The notes under the pieces are model-generated. The model saw only the letters and a program-made list of their open reading frames with translations, searched no databases and was not told the DNA's origin. Both the position numbers and the translations under genes were made by a program. This document shows positions 55,341-64,000 of a DNA stretch of 64,000 nt, one piece after another (the stretch's first letter is position 1; every line of letters starts with the position of its first letter). The stretch spans positions 1-64,000 of the forward strand of contig CAVTJX010000008.1 in assembly GCA_963735175.1 (NCBI GenBank). The letters run 5' to 3'. Source of the stretch: CAVTJX01 sp963735175 (GTDB lineage Bacteria; Electryoneota; RPQS01).

Positions 55341-55401
55341 GTAGGGGCGGACCTGCGTGTCCGCCCGCGGGAGGGTTGCGGCAGACCTTAACCTCCCCTA
55401 C
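55341..55401. repeat. Back-to-back pair of GTAG-headed palindromes
   Basis: First GTAGGGGCGGAC-CTGC-GTGTCCGCCC (55341 on), then the inverted unit GGGAGGGTT-GCGGCAGACCTT-AACCTCCC-CTAC (55369-55401). GTAG heads point outward at both ends, like a REP doublet. Confidence 0.75.
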
Positions 55402-55460
55402 GAAGCGATGATCGGCCTCCGCCGTTCATCCTTCATCCTTCCGCCTTCATCCTTCGCGCG

Positions 55461-57411
<1,951 letters not shown>

Positions 57412-57434
57412 CTATCCAGAGTGAAGTTTGTGAA

Positions 57435-57623
57435 CTAAAAACAAAACAGGTCCGCCAAGCCCGGCCAGATGAACCAGAAAACGAAAAACGCGAAGGCGGC
57501 GCTGAGGATCGTCAGCGGCATACCCCAGCGGCCGATCCGCCGTTCGCTGGCGGCGTCGTACCAGAACCAGATCGCGGATCCGGCGGCGAGCAGCGCGATG
57601 ACCAGCCATTTTACGATGTGCAT
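57435..57623 (-). CDS. 62-aa two-span membrane protein
   Basis: Two hydrophobic helices (WLVIALLAAGSAIWFWYD and LTILSAAFAFFVFWFIWPGL) joined by a charged loop (ASERRIGRWG). It lies 23 bases upstream of gyrB on the same strand, so it is probably cotranscribed with it. No family is recognised; similar unnamed two-span proteins are common next to housekeeping genes. Confidence 0.6.
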   Translation of the reverse strand: MHIVKWLVIALLAAGSAIWFWYDAASERRIGRWGMPLTILSAAFAFFVFWFIWPGLADLFCF

Positions 57624-57696
57624 GAGCGTCGTCCGGGTGAGCGGCCCGCTTGTCTACATTCCCATCCACAGCGGTGCATAACTGCGCAGGCCGTCG

Positions 57697-59583
57697 CTAC
57701 CGAATCAGAACCAATTTCTTTGTGGCACTGCGGGCGGCGGTCTCCAGCCGCGCGAAATAAATTCCACTGGCAAGGGCTGCGCCATCAACGAATACCTCGT
57801 GCCGCCCGGCGTTGACGACGCCATCTGTCAGCGTGACGACCAGCCGCCCGGTGATGTCGTAAACGGCCAGTCTCACCCATTCAGCGCGCGGCAAATCGAA
57901 AGCAAGGTGCGCAGTGGCGTTGAAGGGATTCGGGTAGCACGGGTAGAGCGCGAAGCTCTGGGCCACGGGCCGGGTCGCGGGCGCGGCACTCACATCGAAA
58001 TAATACGCGCCAATGTCGGCTACGGTCCCGTCGGGATCGTGCGGCAAGGCCGGATCGCCCGCGTCGATGCAGGGCGAGCCTGCCGTCAGATGATAGTCCC
58101 CGGCAGCGGTATCGGCAAACTGCGGATCGAGGAAGATGTTGTAGTAGGTATCCGCCGAGTCGCCGTTGGCGTTGGTGGTGATAAGCTGGCTAAAGGCAGG
58201 GGGCACATACGACAGAGTATCTTTGAGCGGACCGGCAGCGTTGCCATAAATGGCGCAATATATAACATGGTAACTGGGCTCTGGCGCCGAGCCCAAATAT
58301 ATACCGTACCCATTTCCACCGGCAATAACGCAGTTGTGGATGACCGCAAAGCTGGGGTTGGCGGCCACGACCTGCGCTCGATCCGTATAGGACGGATTGT
58401 TTACCATGGTGCAGCGTTGCATGGTGATGTCACCATAGGCATAGACTGCGCTGCCAGATTGTGCTCTGTTTCCGGTAAAGAGGCAATAATCGAGAAATAA
58501 ACTGCCGCCGGAGTGAAAAATTGCACCTCCCACATTCCAAGCGAAGTTGCCGCGGAAAACACAGCCAACGATTTGCAGATCGAAACTATCGCCGCTGTAA
58601 ATTCCACCCCCATCAGCAATATTAGGGTAGCCGTTATCCTCGACCAGACAATTTTCGAGATCCATTGCGGTTCCTGTGAAGCAACCGATTCCACCCCCAT
58701 TACTAACGAATTGACTGTTCTCGACACGCAGTGATGTATGCCACGCCTCAAGGCCGAAATCAACACAATCCCGGATTTCTGTATTCTGAAAATCCGCTGA
58801 CGTTGAAAAGAGTTTTAATCCATTTTCCGGCGAACGGATAATCTCGCAGTCGCGCAGTGTCACGTTGCCATCTTCGATCGAGAGTCCACTCTGCCAGAAC
58901 CGGCTGTGTGTGAGTTTTACACACAGGTCGCGCACTCCGCTGTGTGACAGCGTGTTTAAGGTGACCGTATCGTCAATCCGGCAATACACGAGGGTGATAC
59001 TATCTATGCCAGCCGTGGTGGTCGCGGGAAAATCAGATGGCGGCTGAAGTCCACCCCAGCGTCCCGCATTGCGGCGCGTGAAAAGGATGCTGTCGCCCGC
59101 TGTACCTTCTGCGAATAGGCTGCCGCTCAGAATCAGCGGGATACCTGGGCGGAAGTAGAGTTCCGTACCTGGCAACAATGTCAATGAGTGTAACGTGTCG
59201 ACCTTGAGCGTGTCGATCACATCAAACTGGCCAGGGCCGATGGTGCCTTCCACAAAGCCGGAGAGCGGTGGCATCAGCGTGACGGCGGGTAACGTGGTGG
59301 GCGTCACCAGTGCCTGGTCGGGCAGGTCGTAGCTGGCGTAGCCCGCGTAGACGTAGCGCACGCGATAGACGCCCGGCGCGACGTCTGCAGAAAAATGCCC
59401 CGCGGGGTCGCTGGTCAACGCCGAATCATTCACGGCCGAAGGCGAGGCGGCGAAGAAGTACACCCACAGCGCGGGCGTCGCCGTTTGATCGCTGAGCACC
59501 ACCGATCCATCCACCGTCACCGCCTGCGCGGGCAGAGCCAGCGCGCACAGACCAAACAGCAGTCCCAGAATGCAGCCTTTCAT
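57697..59583 (-). CDS. Secreted parallel beta-helix protein with sorting-like tail
   Basis: 628 residues from the ATG at 59583, which follows GGGAGGGG. The signal peptide is LGLLFGLCALALPAQA. A carboxypeptidase-regulatory-like domain comes first (TLPAVTLMPPLSGF after GVYRVRYVYAGYASYDL). From ~150 to 520 there are right-handed beta-helix turns (NVTLRDCEIIRSPENGLKLF, QFVSNGGGIGCF, LQIVGCVFRGNFAWNVGGAI, FLDYCLFTGN). SPCIDAGDPALPHDPDGTVA and GAYYFD are typical of such proteins, and the tail has CYPNPFNATAHLAFDLPRA, VYDITGRLVVTLTDG and SGIYFARLETAARSATKKLV. Exported; ligand unknown. It sits between gyrB and dciA. Confidence 0.9.
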   Translation of the reverse strand: MKGCILGLLFGLCALALPAQAVTVDGSVVLSDQTATPALWVYFFAASPSAVNDSALTSDPAGHFSADVAPGVYRVRYVYAGYASYDLPDQALVTPTTLPAVTLMPPLSGFVEGTIGPGQFDVIDTLKVDTLHSLTLLPGTELYFRPGIPLILSGSLFAEGTAGDSILFTRRNAGRWGGLQPPSDFPATTTAGIDSITLVYCRIDDTVTLNTLSHSGVRDLCVKLTHSRFWQSGLSIEDGNVTLRDCEIIRSPENGLKLFSTSADFQNTEIRDCVDFGLEAWHTSLRVENSQFVSNGGGIGCFTGTAMDLENCLVEDNGYPNIADGGGIYSGDSFDLQIVGCVFRGNFAWNVGGAIFHSGGSLFLDYCLFTGNRAQSGSAVYAYGDITMQRCTMVNNPSYTDRAQVVAANPSFAVIHNCVIAGGNGYGIYLGSAPEPSYHVIYCAIYGNAAGPLKDTLSYVPPAFSQLITTNANGDSADTYYNIFLDPQFADTAAGDYHLTAGSPCIDAGDPALPHDPDGTVADIGAYYFDVSAAPATRPVAQSFALYPCYPNPFNATAHLAFDLPRAEWVRLAVYDITGRLVVTLTDGVVNAGRHEVFVDGAALASGIYFARLETAARSATKKLVLIR

Positions 59584-59708
59584 GATCCGCCCCTCCCAGG
59601 GTTGATTGAACAAGCCCGCCGTTTTCGGCGGCGTGGCCGGAGCGTTCTTCATGAGAGCGCCCGGGCGGCGCGGGTAGCGTGTTCGTTCAGCGGTCGGCAG
59701 CCTGTGCG

Positions 59709-60002
59709 TTATTTCAGCCAGATCTCCTTGACGTAGTCGCCTTCCAGCACTTCGTTGATGCGGGCGAGGAGTTCGGGGCGCAGATAGGTCAGCTCGGTGC
59801 GCCAGACGTCGTGCTCGCAGTACACCAGCAGCCGCCCGCGAAAGAGGCCGCCGGGCCGCGTGTGCGCGGCAATTTCCGGACTGACCATCTCGGGCCACAG
59901 GAGTTTGATGCGCGCGCCAAGAATGCCCTGCTGCCAGCGCTTGTTCTTAAGCAGCGACGCTAAAATCGCGTCGATGCGGAGGGGTTTTGGGGCGCGTTTC
60001 AT
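59709..60002 (-). CDS. dciA: DciA (DUF721) replicative-helicase loader-like protein
   Basis: 97 residues. The KH-like DUF721 domain is recognisable: IDAILASLLKNKRWQQGILG, LLWPEMVSPEIAAHTRPGGL, FRGRLLVYCEHDVWRTELTY and LRPELLARINEVLEG. DciA helps load the replicative helicase DnaB in bacteria without DnaC/DnaI and is often encoded between recF and gyrB near the origin. Here dnaN and gyrB are in the same region but recF is missing between dnaN and dciA. Start at 60002; no strong ribosome-binding site. Confidence 0.88.
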   Translation of the reverse strand: MKRAPKPLRIDAILASLLKNKRWQQGILGARIKLLWPEMVSPEIAAHTRPGGLFRGRLLVYCEHDVWRTELTYLRPELLARINEVLEGDYVKEIWLK

Positions 60003-60534
60003 GAGACGGAATTAAACAGATTAATGTACTGATTTTTTACGACAATAACAATCGTTTGGGGCGCAAAAAAAAGCCGCCGGCAAGAGCTGCTTGAACAAAT
60101 GTTTATGCCGGTATGCAAGGGATTGATTTTGCTCAAGTCCTCAAATTTTAAATCAACCGCTCGTTACTACGACTGTGCACAATTATGATTACACAAAATT
60201 GCAATAAATAGAATTCAATACTTGATATTGGGGGTGTTGGTGTAGGGGCATGATTCTGTAGCTTTCCCGCAAAAGTGAAAATAATTTCTCTCTTAATTGT
60301 TTTTATGCGACTTCCAAGCACCTAACCTTTTTCAGATTCTAAACTTAGCTCTTGACAATGCTCTAGTCGGTCCTTATATTTTCTTCTCTCCCTGAGATTG
60401 TTTTTCCATTTTGGCCGATCCCTGCCTAAATCAAAATTCTCGAAGACATCTGTTAGTCCTCTTGAACGATAGCATAGTGAGTGGCATAACTTCTGCTACG
60501 ATCTCAACTTCGGCAGACAGAAAGAGGAAATGAT
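60003..60534. other. AT-rich intergenic region left of the island
   Basis: No gene. Unlike most spacers it is AT-rich, and it carries the island promoter (60352-60380). No cluster of TTATCCACA-like boxes is seen, so an origin cannot be claimed here. Confidence 0.5.
60352..60380 (+). promoter_or_regulatory. Promoter of the metallopeptidase/deaminase island
   Basis: TTGACA (60352-60357), a 17-base spacer and TATATT (60375-60380). A leader of about 150 bases follows before the first start at 60535. Confidence 0.7.
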
Positions 60535-60993
60535 ATGTCAGCAGCAGTGCCTTTTGTTACCGAGCCGCGCACACCAAGAGTAACTGATCCTGGGCTACCC
60601 CTGATTGCCGCCAAAGCAGCCATAGAATTCGATAAGGCTTCAAAAGGTATTCCAGTTGATTTTCTCGCGGCTAAAAGCCTCTCGCGGTTCCTTGTGACAT
60701 CTCTTGAAGATCCATCAAGCCCTAAAGTTGAAGTGAAGAACTTTGACATCAGCACTGTAGGAATTGTAGGTCGCGCACTTGATGAAAGGGTCTGGGGGTC
60801 GAAAACTACAATAATGGATGTTGTCCATCAAGCGTGGGAAATTGCAAGTCGCATTGACGAGAACGCATCATCGACAAGGTCGAAACCTCAAACTGAAATG
60901 GAGCGTCTGAGGGACTTTTGCGTCGCGCTAGGTAACAGCTTAATTGCGTATCGCGAGTCTCTTCGTGAAAATCGGCCCGGCAGTCATTTTTAG
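60535..60993 (+). CDS. Unknown protein, first gene of the island
   Basis: 152 residues. The start has AAAGAGGAA at good spacing. Segments: PLIAAKAAIEFDKASKGIPV, LSRFLVTSLEDPSSPKVEVK, TTIMDVVHQAWEIASRIDEN, and a helical C-terminus MERLRDFCVALGNSLIAYRE. It looks soluble, mixed alpha/beta in the first half and helical in the second. No family is recognised. The next gene begins 13 bases after the stop, so it is cotranscribed with the metallopeptidase. AT-rich codon use unlike the flanking housekeeping genes suggests acquisition. Confidence 0.75.
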   Translation: MSAAVPFVTEPRTPRVTDPGLPLIAAKAAIEFDKASKGIPVDFLAAKSLSRFLVTSLEDPSSPKVEVKNFDISTVGIVGRALDERVWGSKTTIMDVVHQAWEIASRIDENASSTRSKPQTEMERLRDFCVALGNSLIAYRESLRENRPGSHF

Positions 60994-61005
60994 GAAATAC
61001 GAACG

Positions 61006-62338
61006 ATGGATGACTTTGTGCTCAAGTCTATCCGTGCGCAAGTCGATGCCGTCTTTGCAGAGATAAAGAAACTCGAAGGGATGGAATTCCCCTACGAACA
61101 CTCTCGAGACGCGTTACGCACAATAAATGGCCATTTCGTGGACCGAATGAACTTGCTCTCGGCTTTATTGAGCGAGAACGATCCGAACGAGGGTGCCCTC
61201 GGTCTTTTGTGCAATGAAATTCACGCTGGTGTGAGAAATTCGTTGGAGGTTCTTGGCTTCATACTCAGATCAACAAATGTCAGAAATGCTTTTGAGATAC
61301 ACGGCCCCCTTTTGAGACTGGCACAAGCCATCCTCAACGTTGATACTATGAACCGTATGCCAGCAGATTGGAACGTGAGTTGTGTCGCACCAGAAGAAGG
61401 ATGGGCTTCTTATTTCGTCAGAGTGGATGTATTCCCCTTTTATTGTGAGCTATCGTGATCTTTCAGACTTCGTACTTATTGGCTTACCCGCCACAGAATC
61501 TTCAAATCCGCTTCTTATCCCTTTGGCGGGGCATGAACTTGGGCACATCGTATGGGAAGATTTTGATTGTAAAAAACACATTGGACCGCTAGTATCGACC
61601 CAAATTGTGGGGGCCGTAAGACAACACTGGGCCGGGTACCCACAACTGTTCGACGGCTATAATCATAGTCTCTCGGATGATGGTGTAATTCTGAATCTTC
61701 CCGCCTGTGGGCATGCATGGGATTGGGCGATGATGCAATCGGAAGAGCTGTTTTCCGATTTCATTGGCTTAAGAATTTTTGGGGAAGCTTATCTTCACGC
61801 TTTCGCCTACCTCGTTGCTCCCTGGAGAGAAGGTCAAAGGTCGCACGCTTACCCCGGGCATGTGTCACGAGCAAACGCATTGTTAGATGCAGCCAAACAG
61901 TATGGTCTTTCTGTTTCAGATTCATTTGTCGAAAAGTTCAAAGATCTAAAAGAGCCTGATCATCCTTATACAAAGCAACTTATGTCCTTGACCGATGAAG
62001 CTCGGCAAGAAGTGCATGGCAAGCTCTGTGAAATAGCTGATCTAATCATGACTGCCGCACAGATAACGAAGCGTTCAGAAAACGATGTAAAAAAATGCAA
62101 ACGTGTTTTTCGATTTATGGCCCCGGCTCAGCATACTGGAGGATTATCAAATATTTTAAATGCAGCATGGGATGCAATGCTGGCTGAAAAGTACTTTCAT
62201 GACTCCGCGTACGATAAAGAGGAAAAAAGGGCATCATACCTCAAAGAAATTGTTTTGAAGAGCATCGAAGTCTATCAGTTCGAGATAGAATTAGAGGAAG
62301 CTCGATTATCCAAGGCAAAAGTGGCTCATGATTCTTAG
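61006..62338 (+). CDS. HELGH zinc metallopeptidase-like protein, one frameshift
   Basis: About 444 residues if one indel between ~61380 and 61450 is corrected; alternatively two overlapping genes. The N-terminal part is helical (VLKSIRAQVDAVFAEIKKLE, CNEIHAGVRNSLEVLGFIL). The second part has LIPLAGHELGHIVWEDFDC, an HExxH zinc site, and 80 residues later MMQSEELFSDFIGLRIFGEA, where E in SEELFSD could be the third ligand (gluzincin-like). A long C-terminal helical region follows (KLCEIADLIMTAAQITKRSE, YLKEIVLKSIEVYQFEIELE). No signal peptide, so intracellular. The gene overlaps the start of the deaminase-like gene by 11 bases. Substrate unknown; in such islands regulated proteolysis of a partner is a possibility. 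Confidence 0.75.
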
Positions 62339-62894
62339 TGGCGAACACCTTGCAAAGCGTCTAGAGCGTTCTTGTCCTTATAAGCGCGATCCCTTGATTA
62401 TTGCGCCGCAACCAAACTTGGTCGATCTTCGAACTCAGGGAGCGGCTTCGGTGGACTTGCGTCTTGGCTGTTGGTTCCTCGTTCTGAAACAGCCCCGTTC
62501 GCAATGCTACGACATTAAAGATACGAAAAATATCCCTAGTGAGTCCGCACTCTCGAAGATGCATTATGTGCGATTTGGAGAATCCTTCATTTTACATCCA
62601 CGGAGCTTTGTGCTCGGCAGTACTCTGGAATGGGTGCGTTTACCGAAGGACATTGCGGGCTACGTCACGTCTCGATCATCATGGGGACGTCGAGGACTTA
62701 TCATAGCAACTGCAACTGGAGTACATCCACATTTCACAGGTTGCCTTACCCTAGAGCTGTTCAATTCAGGTGAAATTCCCGTTGCTCTTTATCCTGGTGT
62801 AGCAATCTGTCAATTTTTCATGCATCAAGTGCATGAGCCGTCGAAAGGATGTAACTGGTGGTGTTCAAGCGGGACGACGAAAGCCTCATCTTAG
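62328..62894 (+). CDS. dCTP-deaminase/dUTPase-fold protein
   Basis: 188 residues, close to dCTP deaminase. Motifs in order: AASVDLRLGCWFLVL, FILHPRSFVLGSTLEWVRLP, IAGYVTSRSSWGRRGLIIAT (RSSxxR as in the family) and FTGCLTLELFNSGEIPVALY with the catalytic Glu in LEL, then PGVAICQFFMH. The usual IDPG Asp is His here (GVHPHFTG), which might alter activity or specificity. The family turns dCTP into dUTP (or hydrolyses dUTP); nucleotide-depleting deaminases are known in phage defence. It is coupled to the metallopeptidase gene and closes the island with a terminator. Housekeeping use cannot be excluded. Confidence 0.88.
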   Translation: MILSGEHLAKRLERSCPYKRDPLIIAPQPNLVDLRTQGAASVDLRLGCWFLVLKQPRSQCYDIKDTKNIPSESALSKMHYVRFGESFILHPRSFVLGSTLEWVRLPKDIAGYVTSRSSWGRRGLIIATATGVHPHFTGCLTLELFNSGEIPVALYPGVAICQFFMHQVHEPSKGCNWWCSSGTTKASS

Positions 62895-63027
62895 TCAGAT
62901 CAAGCTAGACCCTGTGGAGGAAGTGTTGCTTGGGGTCAACCGTCCGCACAAGAGCTAATCTGCGATCTAGCACGAAGTCTACTAATTAGCCCTCTGTATC
63001 ACAGCATTCCTCTAATAGATATGTAAA

Positions 63028-63057
63028 AGAGCGGGCGCCGCACGCCCGCTCTCTTTT
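63028..63057. terminator. Bidirectional terminator between the island and dnaN
   Basis: A 10-bp stem (AGAGCGGGCG, 63028-63037, with 63043-63052) around CCGCA, followed rightward by CTTTTTAT and leftward by TTTTACAT. It serves the convergent deaminase-like and dnaN genes. Confidence 0.85.
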
Positions 63058-63100
63058 TATCCTGCCATACTCTCTCGTTCCCGAACGAGTCCCGGCGCCG

Positions 63101-64000
63101 TCAGTTCAGGCGGACCGGCATGATGAGCATCAGCAGGTCTTCATTTTCTTCCTGTTCCGTGGGCTTGACGATGCCCGCCGAGGTGGGCGAGCCCAGTTCA
63201 AAGCGGACGTCGCTGGTATCAACCTGTTTCAGCACGTCGAGCACGTAGCCGGCGTTGTAGCCGATATCCATCGGTTCGCCGGTGTAATTGCACGGCAGCG
63301 TTTCCTGGCCCTCGTTGCCTTGTTCCACGTCTTCCACGCGGATTTCGATCTGGTCGGTACGGAGCTTGAGGCGGATCTGGCGCGAGATCTCGTTGGAAAC
63401 GATGGACGCGCGCTGCACGGCGGCCTGCAACTGGTCGAGGTCAACGGTGAGCAGATTCTTGTTTTCGGAGGGGATCACCGCTTCGTAGTTCGGGTAACGG
63501 CCCTCAATCAGCTTGGTGGTCAGCGTCGTTCGTCCCACGCGGAAGCCGAGTTGGCTTGTCCCGAAGAGAATTTCCACGTCGCCGTCGCGTTCGCTCATGC
63601 GGGCCACGGTGTTGATCGCCTTGGCGGGGACGATGCACTCGCGGACTTCGCCGGTGTAGCCTTCCTGCTTGAGGCTCATTTTCACCAGGCGATGGCCGTC
63701 GGTGGAAACCATGCGGATTTCGCCGGGAGCGATGCGCAGATAGACACCGGTGAGTTGCGGACGCAGTTCGTCGCGTGAAACCGCAAATAACGTCTTCTTA
63801 ATCAACCGGTTCAGCTTGGCGCTGGCCATCACCAGACTTGCGCCTTGTTCGAGCGTCGGAATCTTGGGATAATTCTGCACGCTCTCAGCCGAAAGATCAT
63901 ACTTTTTATCGTCGGCTTCGAGTTTAATGCGGCCGCTTTCGCCCGCCTCGACGGTGACCATCACATCCGGGAAGACGCGGATTTCGTCGAGGAACTTGCG
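63101..64000 (-). CDS. dnaN: DNA polymerase III sliding clamp (beta subunit), 5' end outside window
   Basis: The frame is open to the right edge, giving about 299 C-terminal residues of a protein of ~370; the first ~70 are missing. Clamp motifs: KIPTLEQGASLVMASAKLNR, LKKTLFAVSRDELRPQLTGV-like segment written here as KTLFAVSRDELRPQLTGV, VSTDGHRLVKMSLK and RYPNYEAVIPSENKNLLTVD. The C-terminus LLMLIMPVRLN is the usual peptide-binding groove end. It forms the ring that keeps polymerase on DNA. Its neighbour on the left is the AT-rich island, where recF is usual. Confidence 0.96.
   Translation of the reverse strand, partial: RKFLDEIRVFPDVMVTVEAGESGRIKLEADDKKYDLSAESVQNYPKIPTLEQGASLVMASAKLNRLIKKTLFAVSRDELRPQLTGVYLRIAPGEIRMVSTDGHRLVKMSLKQEGYTGEVRECIVPAKAINTVARMSERDGDVEILFGTSQLGFRVGRTTLTTKLIEGRYPNYEAVIPSENKNLLTVDLDQLQAAVQRASIVSNEISRQIRLKLRTDQIEIRVEDVEQGNEGQETLPCNYTGEPMDIGYNAGYVLDVLKQVDTSDVRFELGSPTSAGIVKPTEQEENEDLLMLIMPVRLN

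Overview
The window looks like the chromosome of a GC-rich bacterium of the FCB superphylum (Zixibacteria, KSB1, Calditrichota or Marinimicrobia-like lineages). The main reason is that at least seven large secreted proteins end in the same C-terminal module (NPFN...T...F.LP....V.L.VYD..GR.V..L.......AG.H...........SGIYF.RL.A......RKL.L.K), which resembles the por/type IX secretion sorting tail typical of these phyla. No type IX secretion machinery gene lies in the window, so that route is inferred. Housekeeping genes of the replication-origin neighbourhood are present (dnaN, dciA, gyrB, gyrA), but no origin is visible.

Layout. 1-4611: three secreted proteins on the minus strand, including a metzincin-like zinc protease. 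5070-6243: two tiny proteins, an RRM RNA-binding protein and a DUF5661-like protein. 6786-8632: an AT-richer cassette on the minus strand (promoter, structured non-coding region with inverted-repeat ends, 88-aa protein, XRE-type regulator, 300-aa retron-like reverse transcriptase), read here as a candidate retron. 9276-17693: secreted proteins, a DUF486 membrane protein, a histone-H1-like/SWIB protein, a lipoprotein and a homocysteine methyltransferase. 17871-25994: a radical SAM enzyme followed by two tandem ~1,150-residue propeller proteins. 26031-29424: PIG-L deacetylase, endonuclease III, a small barrel protein and an S41 peptidase. 29722-34730: Rex, a sugar-phosphate transferase, a 44-aa membrane protein and GyrA. 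34869-40260: a MntA/HepT toxin-antitoxin pair, three DinB/YfiT-type proteins, other small enzymes and an esterase. 40257-51791: secreted proteins, a MauE/rhodanese redox pair, a LOG-family protein, an HUH (RAYT) transposase flanked by its palindromes, two tandem saccharopine-dehydrogenase-like genes, a diacylglycerol-kinase-like lipid kinase and a GNAT acetyltransferase. 51815-54530: an accessory segment with a DUF262/HEPN pair and a HEPN/nucleotidyltransferase pair. 55461-60002: gyrB, a small membrane protein, a beta-helix secreted protein and dciA. 60352-62894: an AT-rich island (unknown protein, HELGH metallopeptidase, dCTP-deaminase-like protein) in the place where recF would be expected. 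63101-64000: dnaN, running off the end.

Spacers are rich in palindromic repeats of at least four families: GTAG-headed palindromes, a 60-bp element in three copies, an about 90-bp double-hairpin element in two covarying copies, and a boundary-like repeat near the accessory loci. Many genes, including the essential gyrA and gyrB, are broken by single-base frameshifts, so most frameshifts are probably sequencing or assembly indels rather than real pseudogenes. Coordinates of such genes are given as the span of the reconstructed gene. No tRNA, rRNA or CRISPR array was found.
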